DNA of 7,103 nt from assembly GCA_902385025.1 (NCBI GenBank), contig CABMDX010000365.1, positions 1-7,103 of the forward strand, read 5' to 3'. Within the stretch, counting starts at the first letter, position 1; every line of letters starts with the position of its first letter. The translations under genes were made by a program, and so were the position numbers. Shown in pieces: positions 1 through 5,409 of the stretch. The notes under the pieces were generated by a model, which saw nothing but the letters and a program-made list of their open reading frames with translations, was not told the origin of the DNA and did not search any database. Source of the DNA: an uncultured archaeon. Lineage in GTDB: Archaea; Halobacteriota; Methanosarcinia; Methanotrichales; Methanotrichaceae.

Positions 1-672
1 AATGCGAATGAGGCTATTCACCTGACAAAATCTGAGATATTCGATGCGGCCATTCTCGGTGCAGGAGACGGGAAAACAGACCTTGGAGAGCTGGCGCAGG
101 AGATAAGAGAGTACCGCCGAACGCTGCCAATCATTGCCTACGCAAACATTGGTCAGAGGCACGATGATTGCAGCCAGTTTGCCGCCCTTTTAAATAAGCC
201 CATTAAGCCTGCAATACTCTGCAAAGCTCTCCTCGGGATCTTTGATGAGAAAGCGATATGCGAGATGAACCTGCCTCTGGCGGAGCCGGACACTGATCAT
301 CCCTTGCGCATTCTTCTCGCAGAAGACAATGTTGTCAATCAGAAGGTAGCCCTGAAGATGCTCAAGAGAATAGGCTATCGAGCGGACCTGGCAGCAAATG
401 GCATTGAGGTATTGCAGGCGCTCAGGCGCCAGCCCTATGATGTGGTGCTCATGGATGTACAGATGCCGGAGATGGACGGCCTGGAGGCCACAAGGCGCAT
501 CCGCCAGATCTGGTCCGGATGCGGGCCAAAGATAATTGCCATCACCGCCTACGCCATGGAGGGGGACCGAGAAAGATGTCTCAATGCCGGTATGAATGAC
601 TACATCAGCAAACCCATGCGAATAAACGAGCTGGCAAGAGCCCTGCGCAAATGGCAACCCAAGGCCGATTGA
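1..672 (+). CDS. C-terminal part of hybrid histidine kinase / multi-receiver regulator (two tandem REC domains), 5' partial
   Basis: The frame is open from base 1 and ends at TGA 670-672; 223 codons are visible and the gene clearly starts upstream. Two receiver domains are seen. The first (about bases 1-240) is truncated at its start. It aligns with the usual 'DLAILDMQMPEMDG' receiver pattern but has Gly (58-60) where the phospho-accepting Asp should be, and Ala instead of the conserved Thr/Ser; the Lys of the NKPIKP motif is kept. The second (about 295-655) is canonical: acidic pair Glu-Asp at 322-327, phospho-Asp in LMDVQMPEMDG at 454-456, Thr at 544-546 and Lys of SKPM at 610-612. Tandem receivers of this kind usually sit at the C-terminus of cytoplasmic or membrane hybrid kinases and take phosphate from the kinase core; here that core would lie before the window. 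A stand-alone double-receiver regulator is also possible. It is convergent with mch, separated by 64 bp. Confidence 0.9.
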   Translation, partial: NANEAIHLTKSEIFDAAILGAGDGKTDLGELAQEIREYRRTLPIIAYANIGQRHDDCSQFAALLNKPIKPAILCKALLGIFDEKAICEMNLPLAEPDTDHPLRILLAEDNVVNQKVALKMLKRIGYRADLAANGIEVLQALRRQPYDVVLMDVQMPEMDGLEATRRIRQIWSGCGPKIIAITAYAMEGDRERCLNAGMNDYISKPMRINELARALRKWQPKAD

Positions 673-697
673 TGGCCGCGGGTAAGATAACAACATC

Positions 698-709
698 AAA
701 AATATAAAA
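698..709 (-). terminator. T-rich 3' end signal of mch
   Basis: On the minus strand this reads TTTTATATTTTT, about 28-39 nt beyond the mch stop codon, in the 64-bp gap between the convergent receiver gene and mch. Archaeal RNA polymerase terminates at T-rich tracts without needing a strong hairpin, and no convincing hairpin precedes this one. Inferred from composition and position only. Confidence 0.5.
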
Positions 710-736
710 TGAGAAATGTGCTGCGATTCGCTAATC

Positions 737-1708
737 TCAGCAGGCTCGTTTCAGAGCTTCGAGGTTGAAAGATTCCGCCAGAACATCCTGATTTATCCTG
801 CCACACACAAAAGTCCGCCGGCTCAAAAGCTCGTTCATCACCACCTTTGCCGGTGCGAATACGTTGTGATCCACCTTAAAGAAATCAAAGCCTGCCGCCT
901 TGAAAGTCTTATAGAATGGTGCGCCCCAGTCTCTGGAGGCCTCGGAGGGCATGCCTTTCAGATAATACTGCAGCTCCTCCAGGTTCTCGTAGCTTATGGT
1001 GTAGTATGTCTCTCCCCCGTAGATGATGGCGTCATTGGAGGAGCCCATGCACATGGTAGAGTCGCCGGTGATGGGCGAAATGGGCGCTCGTCCCCATCCG
1101 CTCTTGATGGTATTTATGTCAAAGCCCATCGTGAAGAGCTTATGAAGGCCCGTCTCAACCACGCGCGCCGAGACCTGCACCAGGCCTGCCACAGAGTCAG
1201 TAGGTGCGATGGCAATTCTCAGATCTTCCGGGTCGATGCCGCATTTCTCTGCAATAAGGCCTGCAACCTTTTCATCCGGCAGCTTATTTGATTCCAGGAC
1301 GAGGACTCCCACATCAGAGATCTCTTCGAAACCGATCTTCTCATAGAGGTCCTTCGTCTTTCCGGCCAGCACCCTCGCCGGTCCGCTGCCCATGGCAAAG
1401 TACTTCTCAGCCTTGATCTGCCACATGGCGCACTGAGATGCCATGCAGGAGATGGCAGGCCAATCCGTGGCCACCTGAACACCCGGCAGCATAACGCCCT
1501 TGACCTCGTATGGAGAGAGCTGAATCTCGGCCAGATCTGCCATGCAGAGGCGAGAGAGGTATATGCCTGCGCCAATGCCTCCGTGAGATTTTACACCTGC
1601 GTCTGCAACCACTGTGCCGTTATCGAGCTCATGGACCTCTACTTGAAGCTCATCTGCATAATCAAGCATCTCCTCGAAGACCTCGAATCCCATCTCATTG
1701 ATTCCCAT
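737..1708 (-). CDS. mch: Methenyl-tetrahydromethanopterin cyclohydrolase
   Basis: Cytoplasmic C1-pathway enzyme that interconverts 5,10-methenyl-H4MPT (H4SPT in Methanosarcinales) and 5-formyl-H4MPT. The 323-residue product has the usual family length and its recognisable sequence: N-terminal MGINEMGFEVFEEMLDYADE, the FAMGSGPAR motif at residues 105-112, DVGVLVLES at 132-140, and RVVE at 182-185. The latter corresponds to the Arg183/Glu186 pair that I recall as catalytic in the Archaeoglobus enzyme. The C-terminal FFKVDHNVFAPAKV region is also typical. The frame stays open 35 codons further upstream (to 1813). I chose ATG 1708 because it matches the family N-terminus, has a GGTGA site 10 nt upstream, and the TATA-like element lies inside the longer frame. 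The stop is TGA 737-739. It is convergent with the receiver gene, and the next gene upstream is 222 bp away with its own signals, so mch appears monocistronic. In an aceticlastic methanogen it would serve the CO2-reduction / methyl-oxidation branch. Confidence 0.97.
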   Translation of the reverse strand: MGINEMGFEVFEEMLDYADELQVEVHELDNGTVVADAGVKSHGGIGAGIYLSRLCMADLAEIQLSPYEVKGVMLPGVQVATDWPAISCMASQCAMWQIKAEKYFAMGSGPARVLAGKTKDLYEKIGFEEISDVGVLVLESNKLPDEKVAGLIAEKCGIDPEDLRIAIAPTDSVAGLVQVSARVVETGLHKLFTMGFDINTIKSGWGRAPISPITGDSTMCMGSSNDAIIYGGETYYTISYENLEELQYYLKGMPSEASRDWGAPFYKTFKAAGFDFFKVDHNVFAPAKVVMNELLSRRTFVCGRINQDVLAESFNLEALKRAC

Positions 1709-1718
1709 CACGCCATAG

Positions 1719-1723
1719 TCACC
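1719..1723 (-). promoter_or_regulatory. Ribosome binding site of mch
   Basis: GGTGA on the minus strand, complementary to the conserved archaeal 16S 3' end, with a 10-nt spacer to ATG 1708. It supports the 323-residue start over the longer open frame. The spacer also contains an ATG (1716-1714) opening a two-codon frame ATG-GCG-TGA whose stop overlaps the mch ATG. Confidence 0.7.
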
Positions 1724-1748
1724 TTTCCCCATCATGAATGCAGACGGC

Positions 1749-1759
1749 CATATAAATAT
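1749..1759 (-). promoter_or_regulatory. Probable TATA box of mch
   Basis: Minus strand ATATTTATATG in an otherwise GC-balanced stretch. Centred near 1753, it predicts initiation about 25 nt downstream (near 1727), giving a leader of roughly 20 nt that just includes the GGTGA site. The upstream purine-rich BRE is not obvious. Confidence 0.6.
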
Positions 1760-1885
1760 GCCGACGCTGCCAGGAGGCAACTTGAATGATACTCTTTCGT
1801 TTTGCGGGCACATGAGGCCGCACGAGTGCCGCCAAGCATGGTTTCAGAGCTGCCCTCACGCAAGGCCCGGTCATCCCGATCGATT

Positions 1886-1929
1886 AAAAAGTAGATGGTT
1901 GGCTTCTGGGTTTCATTCAATTGCAGAAG
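1886..1929 (-). terminator. Possible terminator of the 1931-2296 gene: hairpin plus T5
   Basis: Immediately after the stop codon the minus strand carries arms CTTCTG (1929-1924) and CAGAAG (1908-1903) around a 15-nt loop, followed 12 nt later by a run of five T (1890-1886). The six-base-pair stem is modest and the T run short, so this is a weak call. The rest of 1814-1885 shows only the region upstream of the mch promoter. Confidence 0.35.
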
Positions 1930-1930
1930 A

Positions 1931-2296
1931 TCAAAATCCGCTACTGACCTTGGCTAGCTTCACTCCCTTGCTGGCCCAACCTCCAGTCTCATCTATCACC
2001 TGCAGTTCATTGTCCGAAGTGACATTAAATGCGACCGTACCCATCAAACTTGCATTTCCCTTGGGCACATCAGTCCAGTTCAGCTTTACGATGTTGCCTT
2101 CCAGAGTGCCATAGCCTACACTGGTCCAATTCTCATTCTTTGCAGTTGACTCACCATAATACCAGACTACATTGTCAATTTGCCGGATATAGATGTTCTC
2201 GCCCGTACTGGCTCTCCAATCACCAGTCAGATCCATTGCCAATGTTGCGCTCAGAAGAAATGCAACGATTATTGGCGAGAGGAACAACCTTGCCAT
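1931..2296 (-). CDS. Small secreted protein with GxW / YIRQ-VWYYGES motif, function unknown
   Basis: 121 residues. A hydrophobic signal peptide covers residues 1-20 (MARLFLSPIIVAFLLSATLA), with likely cleavage before MDLTG. The mature ~100 residues start with LTGDW, followed by NIYIRQIDNVVWYYGES, a G-x-L-E-G-N turn and NWTDVPKGNAS. This order (GxW, YIRQ-x-x-N-x-VWW/YY-G-E-S, then W-x-DVPxG) is a pattern I recognise from small, probably all-beta proteins in bacteria and archaea for which I know no function. There are four N-glycosylation sequons (N56, N73, N81, N91) and no cysteine. ATG 2296 is chosen because GGAGG lies 7 nt upstream; TTG 2302 in the same frame would be only 1 nt from that site. 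A TATA element about 40 nt upstream suggests independent transcription. Lipocalin-like folding is an inference from the repeated strand-turn pattern. Confidence 0.85.
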   Translation of the reverse strand: MARLFLSPIIVAFLLSATLAMDLTGDWRASTGENIYIRQIDNVVWYYGESTAKNENWTSVGYGTLEGNIVKLNWTDVPKGNASLMGTVAFNVTSDNELQVIDETGGWASKGVKLAKVSSGF

Positions 2297-2303
2297 TCCC
2301 AAA

Positions 2304-2308
2304 CCTCC
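2304..2308 (-). promoter_or_regulatory. Strong ribosome binding site of the 1931-2296 gene
   Basis: GGAGG with a 7-nt spacer to ATG 2296, which decides the start against TTG 2302. It lies within a 14-nt stretch, AAAGGAGGTTTGGG (2311-2298), repeated exactly in front of the secreted-protein gene at 5410. Confidence 0.75.
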
Positions 2309-2333
2309 TTTATAATTATATTATGCTGTTTTG

Positions 2334-2342
2334 AAATATATA
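2334..2342 (-). promoter_or_regulatory. TATA box of the 1931-2296 gene
   Basis: Minus strand TATATATTT preceded by AACAAG, a plausible BRE. It is about 40 nt upstream of ATG 2296, predicting a start site near 2312 and a leader of about 15-18 nt containing the GGAGG site. Confidence 0.65.
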
Positions 2343-2626
2343 CTTGTTCTTTGTTCTGGCCTCCAGACCAACCGCGTATCGCCGATTTGCATTGTTCCCC
2401 CGAAGCTCATCACCGGAAATGAGGATGATATGTAACATAGGCGGCTACCTTGCATCCCAGGCCATGGCGCAAGCTGGCTTAAGAAAAGCGGAATCCTGCT
2501 CGATCGCAGGTGATTCGTGCTCGAACAAATTTCCGCCCGCGCTGCCAACAAGCTGGTATCCTGGCCCTTTGGCTCCAAGCCGAGCCTTTTAGACCCGCTG
2601 CTATAGAGTACACTCTCTATAATCCA
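2343..2626. other. Intergenic region without a supported gene
   Basis: This stretch separates two minus-strand secreted-protein genes. Beyond the promoter elements at its left edge, I see one short inverted repeat (2602-2621) near its right edge and nothing else. Open frames of 66-85 codons cross it on both strands, but none has a ribosome binding site, signal peptide or recognisable sequence, and they overlap each other. Confidence 0.6.
2602..2621. repeat. Short inverted repeat just past the 2627-3145 stop codon
   Basis: Arms TATAGAG (2602-2608) and CTCTATA (2615-2621) around a 6-nt loop, starting 5 bp beyond the TGA of the upstream secreted-protein gene. It could form a small 3'-end hairpin in that transcript. 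No T run follows on the minus strand, so terminator activity is uncertain. Confidence 0.45.
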
Positions 2627-3145
2627 TCAGATATCCCATTCATCAACTGCGGATGCATGCTTGAAAATATTTGTGGAGACAGCGAACGTGACTTTGCCAG
2701 ACCGACTTAGGCCATCAGCTTGATGAACGACATAATTGCCTGCTGTCAGGGAGGTTAATGACAAATTGAGCTTATATATATTCGATACACCTACCGGCAC
2801 CACGGTTAGGCTCAGTTTCCATCCAGATAATGAGCCATTGGCTGTGGCTTTCTTGGATTCATTTCTGCCTGTTATGACCCCCTGACCCCTGATTAAATCT
2901 TCGTTTTGGATCAGATGCAACTTCATTTTCTCCCGGGGTTTGCCTAAAAGATCTAAAGACCATACTCCTGTTACATTCACTTCATCTATAGAATTGTCCG
3001 CATCAATTTCTTTTTGAGACGTAACTGAAAAAGGTCCGAAAGATCCAGGGAACTCATCCTTTGTGATTGTAGATGGCAGGGCATCTGCCTGCATCAGGAA
3101 ATAGGCAATAACCGCTATGCATAGCAATAGCCTGTTATATTTCAT
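2627..3145 (-). CDS. Secreted protein with V-x-G-x-W-x-L-x-L-x-G core, function unknown
   Basis: 172 residues. A signal peptide covers residues 1-22 (MKYNRLLLCIAVIAYFLMQADA) with an AxA cleavage site before LPS. A variable, acidic linker (23-55) leads to a core at 56-155: VNVTGVWSLDLLG, an IQ near 79-80, G-S-L-S-G at 104-108 and GNYVVHQADG at 136-145. The same landmarks in the same order occur in the product of 5410-6126 on the other side of the sensor kinase, so I regard the two as paralogues. Four N-glycosylation sequons (N57, N95, N103, N127) are present; the only cysteine (C9) lies in the signal peptide. Start ATG 3145 has GGGAG (3158-3154) 8 nt upstream. It is transcribed divergently from the kinase across 358 bp. 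I cannot name a function; a beta-rich, extracellular or surface-attached protein is likely from the sequence texture. Confidence 0.85.
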   Translation of the reverse strand: MKYNRLLLCIAVIAYFLMQADALPSTITKDEFPGSFGPFSVTSQKEIDADNSIDEVNVTGVWSLDLLGKPREKMKLHLIQNEDLIRGQGVITGRNESKKATANGSLSGWKLSLTVVPVGVSNIYKLNLSLTSLTAGNYVVHQADGLSRSGKVTFAVSTNIFKHASAVDEWDI

Positions 3146-3153
3146 ATCGACCG

Positions 3154-3158
3154 CTCCC
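3154..3158 (-). promoter_or_regulatory. Ribosome binding site of the 2627-3145 gene
   Basis: GGGAG on the minus strand with an 8-nt spacer to ATG 3145; it supports that start, which also begins directly with a charged residue followed by the hydrophobic signal segment. Confidence 0.55.
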
Positions 3159-3187
3159 GGGCCCGAATCTGCAAAAGACTCGCTTTC

Positions 3188-3196
3188 ATTTAATAA
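3188..3196 (-). promoter_or_regulatory. Possible TATA box of the 2627-3145 gene
   Basis: Minus strand TTATTAAAT, about 43-51 nt upstream of ATG 3145, the same spacing as for the other secreted-protein genes here. A second AT-rich element, CATATAG near 3226-3220, would give a leader of about 50 nt. I cannot decide between them. Confidence 0.4.
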
Positions 3197-3227
3197 CCCA
3201 ATCAGACTCTCTGTTATTACTATATGA

Positions 3228-3503
3228 CGATTTTCCTTTTAGCTAAATGTCGATTTCAAGCATCTTTCTTGAGACTATCTGGAAATTGAATTATCCTGAC
3301 CTGAGATTGGTAGAAGGGGCAGGCCCAGTGGCAGATGATTAGACGGGAGCTTCATAGCCGCAAGAGAACTCCCGGCAGTCAACTCTCGCCCTCATCGCTA
3401 TCGCTCGCGTGCCGGCCCCTGGTGCTGGCCGGCCATCCCACTCGACCAGATCCTGTGCATAAACTTCCGAAAACTATTTCTTATTTGAGAGCAGAAAACG
3501 CAC
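3228..3503. other. Intergenic region upstream of the sensor kinase
   Basis: No supported gene. An open frame from 3335 to 3583 runs into the kinase gene but resembles nothing and lacks a start signal. The segment around 3340-3450 is visibly richer in G and C than the kinase gene that follows, and contains the hairpin at 3411-3433. A weak TATA-like AACTATTT (about 3472-3479) lies only about 25-32 nt before the kinase ATG, which would fit a nearly leaderless transcript. Confidence 0.5.
3411..3433. repeat. GC-rich inverted repeat (7-bp stem) upstream of the sensor kinase
   Basis: Perfect arms GCCGGCC (3411-3417) and GGCCGGC (3427-3433) around a 9-nt loop, 70 bp before the kinase ATG. All seven pairs are G-C, so the hairpin would be stable in RNA or could serve as a protein-binding palindrome. 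No T run follows on either strand. Confidence 0.55.
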
Positions 3504-5246
3504 ATGTCGATTCGGGAAAAGACTCTGCTCTCGATCGTTATCACCATACTGTTCCTTTTTTTGCTCATATATGGAACATCTGAAACTCTTTTGCTTGGCA
3601 GCTTCGCAAATCTGGAAGAGAACTTGGTTCTTCAGAATGTCAATCGTGCCAAATTGGCTCTGTCCTCAGACATAGACCAAATTAACTCAACATTGGGTGA
3701 TTGGGCTCCATGGAATGCCACGTATACCTTTATAAATGATCGAAACCAAAAATATATCGATCAGAACCTTAATATTGAATCTTTAGCAAATCTGCGACTC
3801 AATTTAATCCTTTTTCTCGATCCGTCTGGGAAATTGGTCTTTGCAAAAGCCGTTGATCTTCAGGCCGGGAAAGAATTGCCTATTCCACCAAATTTGCTGA
3901 GCAATCTTTTTTCCAAAGGAAGTCTGATTTGCCACAATGAATCAGATATGTTCAAAGGCATAGTCCTCCTTCCAGAAGGTCCATTGCTCATATCCTCACA
4001 GCCAATCTTGACCAGTACGTGGCAAGGGCCTGTCAGAGGGACGCTCATTATGGGTCGCTACTTCGACTCAGAGCTGGAGCATTTGAGTGAGTTGACGCAA
4101 CTGCCTCTTTTCAGCCGCAGAATTGATGACGCAAATCTGCCAACCGACTTTGCTGCAGCACAATCCCACCTTTCAATAGAAAAACCCGTTCTCATTAAAT
4201 CATTATCTCAGGATTCAATTGCAGGATACGCTCTCATAAAGGACGTTTATGGCGATCCATCTCTCATTATTCGAGTAAATATGCCCAGAGATATCTATCA
4301 ACAGGGCCGTTCAACAATTTATCGTTTTTATCTATTTATTTTATTTATTGGATTATCGATTACGGCACTTTCCCTGCTTTTGCTCGATAAGAACGTTCTT
4401 TCCAGAATAGGTCGGCTTGGCCTAAACGTTCGAAACATTGGCCTTTGCGGGGACATTTCGCCACGAGTTCAGGTTGATGGGGATGATGAGATTTCGAGCC
4501 TTGCGGCCATGATCAATGAGATGCTTGATAGGATCGATCGGGCCGAAGGAGAATTGAGGATAAGCGCGAGGCTGGCTGCCATTGGCGAGATGGCGCTGAT
4601 GGTAGGCCATGATCTGAGTAATCCCTTGCAGGCTATAATGACCTCAGTTTATCTGGCTAAAGAGAAACTCAACAAATACTCCCTTCAGAACCAGAAGGAC
4701 CCAATGATGCAAGATATTCTTTTCGCCCTCAGCTCGATTGAAAAGCAATCGAACTACATGAGCGAAATATTGTCTGACTTGCATGACTTTACACGACCAC
4801 TCAATCCAAAGATCGTGGACATTGACATTCTCTCCTTTGTAAAGAAAGTTATTGCAATGATGAAGATTCCAAAAAATATCGAGGTTCAAACTGAGATCGA
4901 GGGTGGATTAACCTGGAAAGGTGACCCGACAATGATGGAACGAGTCCTGGTCAACCTGATAAACAACGCAATTCAGGCAATGCCGGACGCAGGAAAACTG
5001 ATCGTGGCCGTGACCGGTTCTGAGGAGGGTACGGTTCTAAAAATCAAGGATACGGGCACAGGCATCCCTCCTGAGCTTATCTCCAAGGTCTTCACTCCTC
5101 TCTTTACAACCAAGTCCAGGGGTATAGGCATGGGTCTGGTGATTGTCAAGAGATTGGTGGAGGCTCAGGGAGGAAGCATCAATATGGAAAGCGTGATGGG
5201 AAAAGGCACAGTTGCTATTATCCGGATGCCCAATAGGAAAACTTGA
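3504..5246 (+). CDS. Membrane sensor histidine kinase, CHASE4-like sensor, HAMP, H-box and HATPase_c
   Basis: 580 residues. TM1 is at about 7-30. An extracytoplasmic domain of about 235 residues follows; its start (LLGSFANLEEN...NVNRAKLALSSDIDQINSTLGDWAPWNATYTFI) is typical of CHASE4. TM2 is at about 272-294 and HAMP at about 295-347. The H-box IGEMALMVGHDLSNPLQAI has the phospho-accepting His369 (4608-4610). ATPase motifs are the N-box VNLINNAIQA (Asn484-488), G1 DTGTG (516-520), the F-box VFTPLF and G2 GIGMGL (540-545). No PAS domain fits between HAMP and the H-box, and no receiver is fused, so phosphate must pass to a separate regulator; none is adjacent. The outer domain carries three N-glycosylation sequons (N61, N71, N145). 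ATG 3504 gives the expected N-terminus; the ribosome binding site is poor (GAGAG 12 nt away). CHASE4 kinases of Methanothrix include FilI, linked to acyl-homoserine-lactone signalling; whether this is a relative cannot be decided by eye. Confidence 0.93.
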   Translation: MSIREKTLLSIVITILFLFLLIYGTSETLLLGSFANLEENLVLQNVNRAKLALSSDIDQINSTLGDWAPWNATYTFINDRNQKYIDQNLNIESLANLRLNLILFLDPSGKLVFAKAVDLQAGKELPIPPNLLSNLFSKGSLICHNESDMFKGIVLLPEGPLLISSQPILTSTWQGPVRGTLIMGRYFDSELEHLSELTQLPLFSRRIDDANLPTDFAAAQSHLSIEKPVLIKSLSQDSIAGYALIKDVYGDPSLIIRVNMPRDIYQQGRSTIYRFYLFILFIGLSITALSLLLLDKNVLSRIGRLGLNVRNIGLCGDISPRVQVDGDDEISSLAAMINEMLDRIDRAEGELRISARLAAIGEMALMVGHDLSNPLQAIMTSVYLAKEKLNKYSLQNQKDPMMQDILFALSSIEKQSNYMSEILSDLHDFTRPLNPKIVDIDILSFVKKVIAMMKIPKNIEVQTEIEGGLTWKGDPTMMERVLVNLINNAIQAMPDAGKLIVAVTGSEEGTVLKIKDTGTGIPPELISKVFTPLFTTKSRGIGMGLVIVKRLVEAQGGSINMESVMGKGTVAIIRMPNRKT

Positions 5247-5266
5247 ACGTGAAAGTAGCAATCTAT

Positions 5267-5312
5267 GGGGTCGATTCCTCCCGGGCCTAAAGACCGGGGA
5301 ATCCTTGACCCC
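5267..5312 (+). repeat. Strong imperfect hairpin after the sensor kinase gene
   Basis: Twenty bases after the kinase stop, 16 base pairs in three blocks can form: 5267-5272 with 5307-5312 (GGGGTC/GACCCC), 5273-5278 with 5298-5303 (GATTCC/GGAATC) and 5281-5284 with 5294-5297 (CCGG/CCGG), closing a 9-nt loop. There is a 2-nt bulge on the left and a 3-nt bulge on the right. It may end or stabilise the kinase mRNA and insulate the next promoter. The lack of a following T run argues against a classical archaeal terminator. Confidence 0.65.
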
Positions 5313-5314
5313 TT

Positions 5315-5326
5315 AACCTGCAGGTT
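5315..5326. repeat. Perfect 12-nt palindrome, possible operator
   Basis: AACCTGCAGGTT is self-complementary over all 12 bases and lies about 39 bp upstream of the TATA element of the next gene, a position used by archaeal activators. Regulation is inferred from position and symmetry alone. Confidence 0.35.
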
Positions 5327-5364
5327 GAAATATCATCGATAAATTCCATTCTGGAATAGTAAGC

Positions 5365-5371
5365 ATATATA
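5365..5371 (+). promoter_or_regulatory. TATA box of the 5410-6126 gene
   Basis: ATATATA within AAGCATATATACA, about 42 nt upstream of TTG 5410. It predicts transcription from about 5391-5396, just before the GGAGG site, and makes the GTG at 5389 unlikely to be translated with a leader. Confidence 0.6.
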
Positions 5372-5396
5372 CAATCGGCTCATATTGAGTGCAAAA

Positions 5397-5401
5397 GGAG
5401 G
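5397..5401 (+). promoter_or_regulatory. Ribosome binding site that selects a TTG start
   Basis: GGAGG, 8 nt before TTG 5410 and 20 nt before ATG 5422. It is part of AAAGGAGGTTTGGG (5394-5407), identical to the leader of the secreted-protein gene at 2296. Confidence 0.65.
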
Positions 5402-5409
5402 TTTGGGGT

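Noticed and set aside
190..699. 169-codon minus-strand open frame
   Set aside because: Antisense to the clearly conserved receiver domains; its translation has no recognisable pattern and no ribosome binding site.
716..1291. 191-codon plus-strand open frame
   Set aside because: Antisense to mch; long only because of the codon composition of that gene.
1709..1813. 35-codon N-terminal extension of mch
   Set aside because: It contains the TATA element and ribosome binding site and does not resemble the Mch N-terminus, which begins at 1708.
1732..1920. 62-codon minus-strand frame upstream of mch
   Set aside because: Overlaps the mch promoter, has Cys/Ser/Arg-rich random-looking sequence and no start signal.
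2321..2578. 85-codon minus-strand and overlapping plus-strand frames between the two secreted-protein genes
   Set aside because: Neither has a ribosome binding site or recognisable sequence; one runs over the promoter of the 1931-2296 gene.
3335..3583. 82-codon plus-strand frame overlapping the kinase start
   Set aside because: It runs into the kinase gene in another frame, has no start signal and no family resemblance.
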